Of a stretch of DNA of 64,000 nt, positions 46,344-54,791 are shown piece by piece. Position numbers and translations under genes: made by a program. How positions within the stretch are numbered: the stretch's first letter is position 1; each line of letters begins with the position of its first letter. Under the pieces are notes generated by a model. It saw only the letters and a program-made list of their open reading frames with translations. It was not told the origin of the DNA and searched no databases. The stretch lies in assembly GCF_001613065.1 (NCBI RefSeq), contig NZ_BDBQ01000072.1, positions 1 through 64,000 of the forward strand, written 5' to 3'. This stretch comes from Nocardia miyunensis NBRC 108239. GTDB lineage: Bacteria > Actinomycetota > Actinomycetes > Mycobacteriales > Mycobacteriaceae.

Positions 46344-46847
46344 GTCCTGGGACGGATCGTGCTGATCGCGCTGCTGCTGTCGACGCTCTCCTCGACCGTG
46401 ATCGATCTGTACTCGGGTTCGATGGCGGCCCTGGCCGCTGGGCTGCGGATTCCGCGCTGGGTCTCGGTCGCGATCGTCTGCACCATCGGATCGGCCCTGG
46501 CCTGGTGGGTGGGACAGCACGCCTTCGCCGACGCCTTCCAGAACTTCCTGCTGATCACCAGCTATTGGCTCGCCCCGTGGGCCGCGGTCACCGTCGCCGC
46601 GTTCTTCTGGCGCGACCGAGGCGCGGCGCCTACGCCGGTCCACCTGGCCGATCGCCGACACCGTTTCGGCTGGGCCCTGCCGGCCACCGTACTCGGCGTC
46701 GCCGCCTCCGTCCCCTTCATGAGCCAAAGCCTCTTCACCGGCCCGATCGCCGCCGCATACCCCGATGTCAGCGGCTTCGGGCACGTGATCGGCTGCGCCG
46801 TAGCCGTTTTCGCTTACGCCATCGTCTCCCGGAAGGTCAGTGCATGA
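46330..46847 (+). pseudogene. 5'-truncated cytosine/purine permease (NCS1, CodB-like)
   Basis: The frame starting at about 46340 encodes VLGRIVLIALLLSTLSSTVIDLYSGSMAALAAGL, ISxxW membrane segments (FLLITSYWLAPWAAVTVAAFFW) and GWALPATVLGVAASVPFMSQ, matching the C-terminal third of NCS1 nucleobase permeases. The first ~300 residues are missing; upstream DNA belongs to the inverted DraG-like gene. The stop (TGA 46845-46847) overlaps the ATG of the downstream deaminase, so the two were once translationally coupled. The fragment keeps about five TM segments and cannot transport on its own. Confidence 0.75.
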
Positions 46848-47380
46848 CCCCGCCACGCCCCCTGGTCCAGCCGCCAGTGAATACGAATACATCTGCCGCA
46901 CAGACACTTACCGCGCCCGAACTCGCGTTGCTGCGCGAGGCGATCGCCGAATCGTACGCGTCCCGGGAACGCGGACGACACCCCTTCGGGGCCATCGTCG
47001 CGGATGAGAACGGCGTCGTCGTCGCTCGCCGCGGCAACAACTCGATGCCGCCGCAGGGGGATCCCACCCAGCACGCGGAACTGACCGCCGCGGCCCGCGC
47101 CACCGAACACCTCACCGCGGCGCAACTCACACGCGCCACCCTGTACACCAGCGCCGAACCGTGCGTCATGTGCGCGGGCGCGATCTATTGGGCCGGCATC
47201 GGCCGGGTCGTCTACGCGTTGTCCGAGGAAAAGCTGCTCGGCCTCACCGGCGACAACCCCGAGAATCCCACCTTCGCACTGCCGTGCCGCGAGATCTTCG
47301 CGCGTGGACAACGCGTCGTCGAGGTGTACGGCCCCGTGCTCGAGGAAGAGGCTGCGGCCGCTCACATCGGATTCTGGTAG
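46844..47380 (+). CDS. Nucleoside/nucleobase deaminase (CDA zinc family)
   Basis: A 178-aa zinc deaminase of the guanine/cytosine/tRNA-adenosine deaminase superfamily: HAE at residues 77-79 (zinc His and catalytic Glu) and PCVMC at 106-110 (zinc Cys 107 and 110). It hydrolytically removes an amino group from a base such as guanine or cytosine. It follows a permease remnant of the nucleobase NCS1 family with ATGA overlap, which supports a salvage role for an imported base. It probably lost its original promoter when the 5' end of the permease was deleted. Confidence 0.85.
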   Translation: MTPPRPLVQPPVNTNTSAAQTLTAPELALLREAIAESYASRERGRHPFGAIVADENGVVVARRGNNSMPPQGDPTQHAELTAAARATEHLTAAQLTRATLYTSAEPCVMCAGAIYWAGIGRVVYALSEEKLLGLTGDNPENPTFALPCREIFARGQRVVEVYGPVLEEEAAAAHIGFW

Positions 47381-47405
47381 CCGCTCTCCGCTGCTGCCGG
47401 AATCT

Positions 47406-48047
47406 TCATTCCTCGGTGAGGTGTGCGAGCGGAGTGATGATGCGTTCGGCGATATCCGGCGGCCAGGGGAAGGCTTGGGTGGACAGCCGCTGGTGAGCAA
47501 GGCCGTGCAGGCCGATCCACAGAGCCACCATGTCGGCGAATGTGTCGGTGCTGGTCGAGCAGCCGGCGTTCACGCAGCTCTCGAGGGCTTCGGTGAGCCG
47601 GCGCATGGTTGCTTGGCCGAGCGTCGCCAAGTCCTCCGCGGTTACGGCAGTCTCGTTCAGATTGGGCAACCACGTCCCGCCGAACATGATGAGATAGCGG
47701 CCCGGGTGCTCGCTCGCGTACTCCAGATAGCCCTGACACAAAGCCAGCAGTTGCTCACGGGGGGTGTCGCCTGCGGCGTCCATGGCAACGCGCAGCCATT
47801 CGTCCAACTCGGCGAAGGCATTGCGCAACACCTCCAGGATGATGGCCGACTGGTCGGGGAAATGCCGATAGATCGACGGGGCGGCGATACCGACGCGCCG
47901 GGCGATCGATCGCAGGGTGATGACGCTGGGGTCGCCGGTCTCGTCGAGCATCTCGGCGGCCGCCGTGACGATCTCCTCACGTAGGCGACCGCCCTCACCA
48001 CGGCGATTGCGAACGCGGGCCCCTGTTGTTGATGCGTCTTCTGCCAT
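47406..48047 (-). CDS. TetR-family transcriptional regulator
   Basis: A 213-aa repressor with an N-terminal helix-turn-helix (TLRSIARRVGIAAPSIYRHFPDQSAIILEVL, about 44-74) and a C-terminal ligand domain like TetR_C_13/33 (YLEYASEHPGRYLIMFGG). It is divergent from an MDR reductase gene (48154) across an inverted repeat AACTTACAG/CTGTAAGTT, its probable operator. The effector is likely a small hydrophobic substrate of the reductase (inferred). Confidence 0.9.
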   Translation of the reverse strand: MAEDASTTGARVRNRRGEGGRLREEIVTAAAEMLDETGDPSVITLRSIARRVGIAAPSIYRHFPDQSAIILEVLRNAFAELDEWLRVAMDAAGDTPREQLLALCQGYLEYASEHPGRYLIMFGGTWLPNLNETAVTAEDLATLGQATMRRLTEALESCVNAGCSTSTDTFADMVALWIGLHGLAHQRLSTQAFPWPPDIAERIITPLAHLTEE

Positions 48048-48067
48048 GCCGTCAGCTTACGCCTCAA

Positions 48068-48129
48068 AACTTACAGTTGTTAGCTCTTGCGGAGACAAGG
48101 AAACGCTCGTAACCTTACGTCTGTAAGTT
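48068..48129. promoter_or_regulatory. Inverted repeat between TetR and MDR reductase, probable operator
   Basis: AACTTACAG (48068-48076) and its exact reverse complement CTGTAAGTT (48121-48129) flank a 44-base interval that also contains TAACCTTACG. The two half-sites lie next to each gene's start region, fitting a TetR repressor that controls both promoters. Confidence 0.6.
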
Positions 48130-48153
48130 GAAGCTGAGCAGATCGGAAATCCC

Positions 48154-49209
48154 ATGAGCAACAACGTCTTCACCAGCAACGTCACCGAGATCGTCCTGCC
48201 CGGCAAGGTCGAACCGACCGGGCTGCAGGTCACCACCCGCGACCTTCCGTCGCCGGGCGAGGGGCAGGTCGTGCTGCGGATGGACGCGACCGGCGTGTCG
48301 TTCGCCGAGCAGCAGATGCGCCGCGGCAAGTACTTCGACCAGCCGCCCTTTCCGTTCGTCCCCGGTTACGACGTGGTCGGCACCGTGACGGCGGTCGGCC
48401 CGGGTGCGGACGCCTCACTCATCGGACGCCGGTTCGCCGCGGTCACCAAGACCGGCGCGTGGGCCAGCCACCTGCTCGTCGACGCCACCGACCTGCTGCC
48501 GGTACCGGACGGCATGGATCCGGCGGCCGTGGCGACCGTGCTGGTCAACGGGATCACCGCCTGGCAGATGCTGCACCGCACCGCCGAAGTTCGCTCCGGT
48601 GGAACCATCGTGGTGCTCGGGGCCAACGGCGGCGTCGGGTCGACCCTCGTGCAACTGGCGCGGCACGCCGGGATCACCGTCATCGGCACGGCGGCGCCGC
48701 GCCACCACGACGCGTTGCGCGAGCTGGGCGTCACGCCGGTCGACTATCGCGACCCGGATATGTACGGCCGGATCCGGGAGATCGCACCGGACGGCGTGGA
48801 CGCGGTGTTCGACCACATCGGCGGGCCCGCGGTGGCGGAGTCGTGGCGGCTGCTGCGCCGGGGCGGGACGCTGGTGTCCTACGGCACGGCGGCGACCAAG
48901 GACGAGGAGGGCAACTCGCGGCTGCCGGTCCTGAAGCTGTTCGGGCAGCTCGGGGTGTGGAACGCCCTGCCCAACGGCAAATCCGCGCACTTCTACAACT
49001 TCTGGGCCGGGCGGCGCTGCCCGTCGTCATTCCAGGCGCGTCTGCGCGAGGACCTCACCCAGGTGCTGCGTCTGCTGGCCGACGGGGTGCTCACCCCGCA
49101 GATCGCGGCGCGATTCCCGCTGTCGGAGGCGGCATCCGCCCTGACGCTCGCCGAATCCCGCACCGTCGCAGGCAAAGTCGTCATCGTCCCGGACGCGGAT
49201 CAGGCATAA
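48154..49209 (+). CDS. MDR oxidoreductase (quinone reductase/zinc-free alcohol dehydrogenase type)
   Basis: A 351-aa product: GroES-like N-domain (GEGQVVLRMDATGVSFAEQQMRRGKY, FPFVPGYDVVGTVTAVGPGAD), cofactor loop IVVLGANGGVGSTLVQLARHAG (~150-172) and a Rossmann C-half (VDAVFDHIGGPAVAESWRLL). No zinc-ligand cluster is present. Likely NADPH-dependent reduction of a quinone or enone. Divergent from a TetR repressor with a shared operator, so ligand-inducible expression is expected. This is the second regulator/MDR pair within 5 kb (compare 43687-45215). Confidence 0.9.
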   Translation: MSNNVFTSNVTEIVLPGKVEPTGLQVTTRDLPSPGEGQVVLRMDATGVSFAEQQMRRGKYFDQPPFPFVPGYDVVGTVTAVGPGADASLIGRRFAAVTKTGAWASHLLVDATDLLPVPDGMDPAAVATVLVNGITAWQMLHRTAEVRSGGTIVVLGANGGVGSTLVQLARHAGITVIGTAAPRHHDALRELGVTPVDYRDPDMYGRIREIAPDGVDAVFDHIGGPAVAESWRLLRRGGTLVSYGTAATKDEEGNSRLPVLKLFGQLGVWNALPNGKSAHFYNFWAGRRCPSSFQARLREDLTQVLRLLADGVLTPQIAARFPLSEAASALTLAESRTVAGKVVIVPDADQA

Positions 49210-49260
49210 CACCACCCGCGGCTCCTCGTCGACCGGCAGCGGCCCGACTGACCGCGCTGA

Positions 49261-49800
49261 ATCGACAATCGCGCCACCTACGTCAGTTTCGGACTCGCCT
49301 ACGTCATCGGACACGGCGCCGCGGCGCTGTCCCAAGGTACGGATCCACTGATCCACCTCCCCGGATGGCTGCCGACAACGTTGCTGTTCACCGGCATCGC
49401 GATCGGCACCGTCTGCGCCGTCATCGCAGCTCAGCGCTCCCAGCGGGGCGCCGGCCAACCGCAGATACTCAGCGCCAGGCTCCTGGGCCTGGCCTGGATC
49501 GTGGCCTTCGCCGCCCTGTGCCTGGCCATCACGGGACTCACGTCCAGCCTCGACTACCCCGGTCTGGCGACCTGGCTCTGGCCCGCCGGTTCCGGCCTCA
49601 TGGTCGGGCTGATCTACATCGCCGAGGGCGCCCACCGCCGCAACATCCTGCACTACAGTCTCGGCAGCTGGCTGACTCTGATCTCCGCCGCCGCGTGCTG
49701 GTTCAGCTCCCCCGTCTTCTTCTCGATCCTGGCCATCCTCGGAGGCGGCGGTTACATCGTCGGGACCGTCCTGGAAAGCCGCCGCCTCACCGACGCCTGA
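49261..49800 (+). pseudogene. Membrane protein lacking a usable start codon
   Basis: The open frame begins right after TGA 49258-49260 with NRATYVSFGLAYVIGHGAAALSQ and continues through LPTTLLFTGIAIGTVCAVIAA, LLGLAWIVAFAALCLAITGL, LWPAGSGLMVGLIYIAEGA and FFSILAILGGGGYIVGTVLE, about five hydrophobic segments. No ATG, GTG or TTG precedes the first segment; the first possible start, TTG 49381, would cut off the first ~40 residues including TM1. The gene probably lost its start, or it starts at the TTG as a 139-aa shorter form. The family is an uncharacterised actinobacterial membrane protein. Confidence 0.5.
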
Positions 49801-50025
49801 TCCCCCGGGCACAAGCGCCGGAGAATTGTCCCCCCGCCCAGTCGGCCCAGCGGCGACTGGGTTTCCGGCTATCCGCCGCACCCTAATCGTGCAGACTGTG
49901 ATCGATGAATGAAGTCGCTTGCATCGCAATGTATTCGCGGCATCTTCGCCCGATGATGCCCGAGCAGTCGATCACCCCGACGCGTAATCGCTTCTCCGGG
50001 AAAGCCGGACGAATCGATGAACCGG

Positions 50026-50082
50026 CGACTTGCCGAGTGGCCGGGCGAACAGCCTGTGCGAGTTCGAATCTCGCCCCTCCGC
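50026..50082 (+). other. tRNA-Ser-like fragment lacking the anticodon arm
   Basis: The segment shows a D-arm-like TTGCCGAGTGGCCGG and a perfect T-arm, GCGAG-TTCGAAT-CTCGC (50058-50074), followed by CCCTCCG, in the style of tRNA-Ser/Leu. Only about 16 bases separate the D-like and T arms and no matching 5' acceptor is seen, so anticodon and variable arms are missing. It is not a working tRNA. It could be an attachment-site copy left by an element that integrated in a tRNA-Ser. Confidence 0.45.
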
Positions 50083-50112
50083 GATGGAGCGTTGGTCGAG
50101 CGGACCGGCCTG

Positions 50113-50769
50113 TCACTGCGACGGATCGGTAGAACCGTCCTCGTCGATATCGAAGAGTTCGCCGATCAGGCCGCCCAGGAAACGGCGGTGCTGGGAGGAG
50201 ATTTCGGCAGCGGCGGCGCTGTCGCCCGCCGCGCACAGTTTGATCAGGTTGTCGTGGTGTTCGAGGGCGTCCTGCCAGCCGCGGAGGCTGGAGAACTTGC
50301 GGTAGTAGATGCGGTGGATCTGCGGGTGGACCTGTTGGATGAGGCGCTTGAGCAAGGGGTTCCCGGCGGCGTCGACGATCACGCCGTGCAGGATGTCGTC
50401 AGCGGCCAGGGCGGAGCCGATATCGTCTGCCTTGATCGCCTGTGCGAGATCGTCATTGGCGGTGCGCATGAGGGCGATCATGTCGGGGGTGAGATTGGGG
50501 ACACCGGTTCGGACGGCCAGCTGATCCAGTACCTCCAGGACGGCCAGCGTCGCTTCGACGTCCGCGCGGTGCAGCGGAGTGATCCGGGTGAATGCGGCGG
50601 GTTTGGCCTCGACGAGTCCGGTATCGATCAGCCGGGCCAGGGCCTCGCGAACCGGAGTCCGGCTCAGGCCCAACTGATCTGCCAGATCGCTGTCGCGAAC
50701 CTTCGAACCGGGCGCGAGCTGACCGGTGACGATCGCATCGCAGATCCGATCGAACGCCACATCGCTCAT
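50113..50769 (-). CDS. GntR-family regulator (FadR/FCD type)
   Basis: 218 aa: winged HTH (DAIVTGQLAPGSKVRDSDLADQLGLSRTPVREALARLIDTGLVE, about 8-52) and an all-helical FCD effector domain with metal-ligand-type residues (DDILHGVIVDAAGN, HPQIHR, HHDNLI). FCD regulators sense small acids and acyl compounds. ATG 50769 is preferred because GGTGGAG precedes it; ATG 50799 is possible. Divergent from a CitE-like lyase with a 22-bp palindrome between them, which strongly suggests it controls that gene. Confidence 0.9.
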   Translation of the reverse strand: MSDVAFDRICDAIVTGQLAPGSKVRDSDLADQLGLSRTPVREALARLIDTGLVEAKPAAFTRITPLHRADVEATLAVLEVLDQLAVRTGVPNLTPDMIALMRTANDDLAQAIKADDIGSALAADDILHGVIVDAAGNPLLKRLIQQVHPQIHRIYYRKFSSLRGWQDALEHHDNLIKLCAAGDSAAAAEISSQHRRFLGGLIGELFDIDEDGSTDPSQ

Positions 50770-50797
50770 GCGTCGCCGCTCCACCCGGTCACCCAAC

Positions 50798-50880
50798 ATA
50801 TTGGATACTGTACGGCCGACAAACTCCCGGGATACGCACGGCATGGAGTGACCCTGTCCACATCCAATATATTGGATGTG
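50798..50880. promoter_or_regulatory. 22-bp palindrome plus half-site, GntR operator
   Basis: Bases 50859-50880 form a perfect palindrome with half-site CACATCCAATA. A related half (ATATTGGATACTGTA) lies at 50798-50812 beside the regulator's own start. The arrangement fits FadR/FCD binding sites that repress both the regulator and the divergent lyase. Confidence 0.8.
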
Positions 50881-50959
50881 GTGTACTGTTCGACGCGGTT
50901 GGCGTACCGATTCGAATCCGCGCAGCGGGACAGCTGAGCGCCGAGAGGAAAGAACCCGA

Positions 50960-51790
50960 ATGACCCGTACGTCCGCGCCGCAGACCGTCTCAGTCCCGGC
51001 GATCCACGCTCGCTCCTGGCTCCTGGTCCCGGGGTCGCGCCCCGATCGATTCGACGACGCCATCGATTCGGCAGCCGACGCCGTCATCTTCGACCTCGAG
51101 GACGGTGTGATCCCGTCCGCGAAAACCGCTGCCCGCGAACATGTCTCCGACTTCCTCACCGCCGGCGGCAGCGGCTGGGTGCGGATCAACAACATCACCA
51201 CCGCGGATTGGCACATCGACCTCGCGGTTCTGCGCGACCTGCCCGGCCTGCGCGGCGTGATGCTCGCCAAGACCGAATCCGGGCAGCAGGTCGATCGCAC
51301 CGCCGCCGAACTCCCCGGCATTCCGGTTCTCGCCCTGGTCGAATCGGCGCGCGGCATCGAGTTCGCCTTCGATATCGCCTCGGCCGATGCCACGATCCGA
51401 TTGGCTTTCGGCACAGGCGATTTCCGCCGGGACACCAACGTCGGCGCGGACGCCCTGGGCTATGCGCGCAGCCGCCTGGTCGTGGCCAGCCGAGCCGCCG
51501 ACATCGCCGGGCCGATCGATGGACCGTGCGTCACCGGACCTGCGGACCTGCCCGCGGAACTGGCGGTGACGAAGTCGATGGGGATGAGCGGCAAGCTCTG
51601 CATGCACGCTCGCGACACCGCGGTCGTCAACCGCGCACTGAGCCCGCAGCCCGACGAGGTCGCCTGGGCGGCGGAAACCATCGATCGACTCGGACCCGCG
51701 GGCGAGCGCGTCGCCGACGGCAGCGATCTCCCCAAACTCGCACGCGCCCACCGGATCAACCACATGACCGACGTCTTCGCCGGAGCCTGA
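50960..51790 (+). CDS. HpcH/HpaI-type CoA ester lyase (CitE-like)
   Basis: A 276-aa TIM-barrel lyase resembling the citrate lyase β-subunit and mycobacterial CitE proteins, which cleave or form CoA esters such as (S)-citramalyl-CoA or malyl-CoA. Signatures: RSWLLVPGSRPDRF, AVIFDLEDGV (metal-binding Glu-Asp), LAKTESGQQV, ALVESARGI (metal Glu) and FGTGDFRRDTN. GAGAGGAAAG precedes ATG 50960. No citrate lyase α or γ gene is adjacent, so it works alone. Control by the divergent GntR regulator is likely. Confidence 0.88.
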   Translation: MTRTSAPQTVSVPAIHARSWLLVPGSRPDRFDDAIDSAADAVIFDLEDGVIPSAKTAAREHVSDFLTAGGSGWVRINNITTADWHIDLAVLRDLPGLRGVMLAKTESGQQVDRTAAELPGIPVLALVESARGIEFAFDIASADATIRLAFGTGDFRRDTNVGADALGYARSRLVVASRAADIAGPIDGPCVTGPADLPAELAVTKSMGMSGKLCMHARDTAVVNRALSPQPDEVAWAAETIDRLGPAGERVADGSDLPKLARAHRINHMTDVFAGA

Positions 51791-51808
51791 TCAGCACGAG
51801 GCCGACGC

Positions 51809-51830
51809 ACCCGTCCCGGCCGGGACGGGT
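51809..51830 (+). terminator. Palindromic hairpin after the CitE-like gene
   Basis: A perfect 22-bp palindrome with half-site ACCCGTCCCGG begins 18 bases after the lyase stop codon. It lacks a T tract, which is usual for high-GC actinobacterial terminators, and could act in both directions between the lyase and the convergent P450. Confidence 0.5.
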
Positions 51831-51939
51831 TGAGCGGCGTGCCTACCACGCTGTCGGGTGCGATCGACACCACCTCCGGCAGCGGCGGGGTCGACCGCCC
51901 GGACCGGACGGTCCGCGACGATCAACCCGGTTGCCCTGA

Positions 51940-53214
51940 TTACCCCTGGTTCGGCGAATGCACTTCGGGTTCGCCGGGTTCGAACTGGATGTGCACGTTG
52001 TCGATGCCCCACGCCAGGCCCAGGTGTTCCTGGGGGTGGTGATCGGGCTTCAGGGTGAAACGGGGGATCCGGCGGTGGAGTTCTTCGAAGGCGATGCGCA
52101 GTTCCAGTCGGGCGAGGGGCGCGCCTACGCAGTGGTGCGGGCCCAGGCCGAATGCCACATGGGGCTTCGTCTCGGTGCTGACGAAGCGGTCCAGAATCAC
52201 CTCGTCGGGACGCTCGTAGTAGGCGGGATCGCGGTTGGCGGCGGCGAGGGGGAAATGCACCCGTTCGCCCTTCGGCAGCGTCAGCTCACCCACCTGGACC
52301 GCGTCCTGGTTGATCGTGCGGGTCGGAACCGGCGGAGTGGCCCAGCGCAGGAACTCCTCTACCGAGGAGGCGAGTATCTCGGGCGTGTCGAACATCCGGT
52401 CCCACTTCTCCTGATTGCCCGCCAGGTGCACTATCGCCTGACTCAGCACACTCTGAACCGTGTCCAGGCCCGCGAGCATCATCAGCAGGAACAGGTCGAA
52501 CAACTCCGCGTCCGAAAGCTTCTCGCCATCGATCTCGGCCTCGAGCGCCGCCGAGGTCACGTCCTCGCGGGACGGTTCCGCGCGGCGCTGCGCGATCAAC
52601 GCGAACATGTACTCGCGAATTTCACCGTGTGCCTTGCCCCGCGCGGCATTGGCCTCGTCCTGCGACACATTCGGCACGCCGTGCATCACGACGTCGACCC
52701 AGCGGTTCAGCCGCTCGACGTCATCCTCCGGCCAGCCCATCATCTTCATGACGGTGACATTCGGGAACAGCAACGCGAAACCCGCGCCGAAATCGCATTC
52801 GCCGTCCGCGATCCACGCATCGATCAACCGATTCGCCCACGCCCGCAAACCGTCCTCGAGTTCGGCCACCCGCTTGGGCGCGAACGCTGGTTCGAGTACC
52901 GATCGGAACTGCCGATGGCGGGCTCCGTCGATCTCGATCGGGATCATCCCCTCCTCCGAACCGGCGGAGTTGATGCCGTCCGGATCGTTGGGAAAGCTGA
53001 TGAAACCGCGGTTGCTGCGGCGCAGCACGCTGGAGATGTCGTCATAACGCGTCAGCACCCAGCATCCGTTGCCGCGCGCGGAATAGCTGATGGGCTGCAC
53101 CTCCCGGCGCTGCGCGAGTTCCGCCAACTGGTCGCCGATGGTCGTCGAACTGTACGGGTCGTAATCCCGGCGATAAGTAGTGCGCAGCATGTCTATGGAC
53201 ATGTCTGTGGTCAT
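51940..53214 (-). CDS. Cytochrome P450 monooxygenase
   Basis: 424 aa with all P450 signatures: I-helix MMLAGLDTVQS (acid-Thr pair for O2 activation), K-helix EEFLRW (ExxR), PTRTINQD, and the heme loop FGLGPHHCVGAPLARLEL with the thiolate Cys 362. The start is ATG 53214 behind GAGGTGGGG. No ferredoxin gene is adjacent, so redox partners come from elsewhere. The substrate is unknown. It lies 182 bases downstream of a second, atypical P450 in the same direction and may be co-transcribed. Confidence 0.92.
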   Translation of the reverse strand: MTTDMSIDMLRTTYRRDYDPYSSTTIGDQLAELAQRREVQPISYSARGNGCWVLTRYDDISSVLRRSNRGFISFPNDPDGINSAGSEEGMIPIEIDGARHRQFRSVLEPAFAPKRVAELEDGLRAWANRLIDAWIADGECDFGAGFALLFPNVTVMKMMGWPEDDVERLNRWVDVVMHGVPNVSQDEANAARGKAHGEIREYMFALIAQRRAEPSREDVTSAALEAEIDGEKLSDAELFDLFLLMMLAGLDTVQSVLSQAIVHLAGNQEKWDRMFDTPEILASSVEEFLRWATPPVPTRTINQDAVQVGELTLPKGERVHFPLAAANRDPAYYERPDEVILDRFVSTETKPHVAFGLGPHHCVGAPLARLELRIAFEELHRRIPRFTLKPDHHPQEHLGLAWGIDNVHIQFEPGEPEVHSPNQG

Positions 53215-53396
53215 GCTCGAACCCCACCTCATCTTGCGATCGCGTTCAAAGAGTACCTGCGGCCCGCACGCTAGCACCAACTCTATTGGGGCACAAAAGA
53301 ATCCGCTCCCCATCGCGGCCCGCAACGGCCGGTCCGGCACGCCGGTGGTCCGTAGCGGATCGGTAGCTCCGACCTGGACCGCCGACGCGCGGGCGG

Positions 53397-54650
53397 CTAG
53401 AAGTTCAGCGGCGGGCTGGGGCTGAAACGGACCGGTAGCTCGGTCATGGAACGGTGGAACGGACCGGGCCGCCACACGGGCGCGCCGCTCGGGAAGTCCA
53501 ACTCCATTTCCGGGAGGGCGTCGAGCAACTGGTCGATCGCGTCCTGCGCGATCATGTACGCGACGGTCTGCGCCGGGCAGCTGTGGTTACCCAGGCCCCA
53601 GGACAGATGCGAGCGATTGCCCCTGCGGTCGTTACTCTGCACCCGCGGATCGTTGTTGCACGCGGCGATGCTGATGACCACCGGCTGATTGGCGGGCAAC
53701 CACACCTCGTCGATCAGGATGGGCTGGCGAGGATAGGTGAGCAGAAAGTTCGCCATCGGCGGATCGGTGAACAGCACCTCGTCGAGGGCATCGCGGGTGG
53801 ATATGCTGCCGCCGAGCAGGCTGTCGCCGACGCTGCCGTGGGACAGGATCCGCAGCAGGCAGTTGGCGATCAGCGTCTGCTGGATCTCGATGCCCGCACC
53901 GTACTGGCTGTTGATCTGGTGCAGAATCTCCTCGTCGGACAGCGCGGCCGGATGCTGCAACATCCGGGTGACGGCGTCGTCGGCGGGCTGACTGCGCTTG
54001 AGCTCGAGCAGTTCCATCAGCGCCGCTCCGACGATCTGATTGCCCGTCGCGGCATCGACGTTCTCGAAGATCTTCGCCATCCCCTCGGCGATCCGATCAC
54101 CCAGATACGGCGGGCAGCCCAGGAGAACATTGCAGGCGGCGAACGAGAGCGGAAAGCTGTACTGCTGAATCAGATCGGCGTGCCCGTCTCCGCAGAAGCG
54201 GTTGATCAGCGGAATGGCGAGCTTCTCGATATGGGAGTGCATGGCGAGCAGATCCACCCCGCGCATCGCCGCGGTGTGAACCTCCCGTAACCGGTTGTGC
54301 TCCTGGCCGGTGGTACGAGCCGGGACGGGCCGGTATCCGACGAGGGGAAGAATCGGACAGTCCTCGGGCAGGGTGCTCTGCCAAGTTCGCGGATCGGCCG
54401 GGAAGTGCTCGGGATCGTTGAGGATCTGCACGGCGGTCCGATAGTCGACCACCAGCGTCGCCGGGACTCCGGGCGACAGCTCCACAGGCACCATGGACCG
54501 ATTGACTCGGCGCATTCGCGCGTAGTAACTGTACGGATCACTGGCGAATTCCGGTTGCCACAACAGGAACCGCGCGTCGTCGCTGCCGAACGGCACGTTT
54601 TGTCCGACGGGACAGGACGAGGTCCGCGGTCCGGGGCTGGGCATGCTCAA
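53397..54650 (-). CDS. Atypical cytochrome P450 lacking the ExxR arginine
   Basis: 417 aa with a clear heme loop SWGLGNHSCPAQTVAYMIAQ (Cys 358) and P450 N-terminal region (DPYSYYARMRRVN). The K-helix reads ALDEVLFTDPPMANF, so Arg of ExxR is replaced by Phe, and the I-helix (YGAGIEIQQT) lacks the usual acid-Thr pair. CYP157 enzymes of Streptomyces also lack ExxR, and some are paired with another P450, as here. It may still bind heme but with unusual chemistry. TTG 54650 is chosen as start because GGAG lies 7 nt upstream; ATG 54644 is the alternative. Confidence 0.85.
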   Translation of the reverse strand: MSMPSPGPRTSSCPVGQNVPFGSDDARFLLWQPEFASDPYSYYARMRRVNRSMVPVELSPGVPATLVVDYRTAVQILNDPEHFPADPRTWQSTLPEDCPILPLVGYRPVPARTTGQEHNRLREVHTAAMRGVDLLAMHSHIEKLAIPLINRFCGDGHADLIQQYSFPLSFAACNVLLGCPPYLGDRIAEGMAKIFENVDAATGNQIVGAALMELLELKRSQPADDAVTRMLQHPAALSDEEILHQINSQYGAGIEIQQTLIANCLLRILSHGSVGDSLLGGSISTRDALDEVLFTDPPMANFLLTYPRQPILIDEVWLPANQPVVISIAACNNDPRVQSNDRRGNRSHLSWGLGNHSCPAQTVAYMIAQDAIDQLLDALPEMELDFPSGAPVWRPGPFHRSMTELPVRFSPSPPLNF

Positions 54651-54791
54651 GAATCGACTCCAAACTGATCGCCCGTGTTGAGTGCGGCTGTAATGCTATC
54701 GCGCAGTGGCAAATTCACGTCATCTTCGACGGAACTCACGGCCGCTCAACGGTCTCACCTACGACCCAGTCGAGTGGCTTATCACGCGACA

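Noticed and set aside
45236..46840. Long plus-strand frame running into the deaminase
   Set aside because: Only its last part (from 46844) is a real gene; the rest is antisense to the DraG-like remnant or out of frame with the permease remnant.
52800..54700. P450 pair as part of a Streptomyces-type conservon
   Set aside because: No sensor-kinase-like, roadblock, DUF742 or small-GTPase genes lie nearby.
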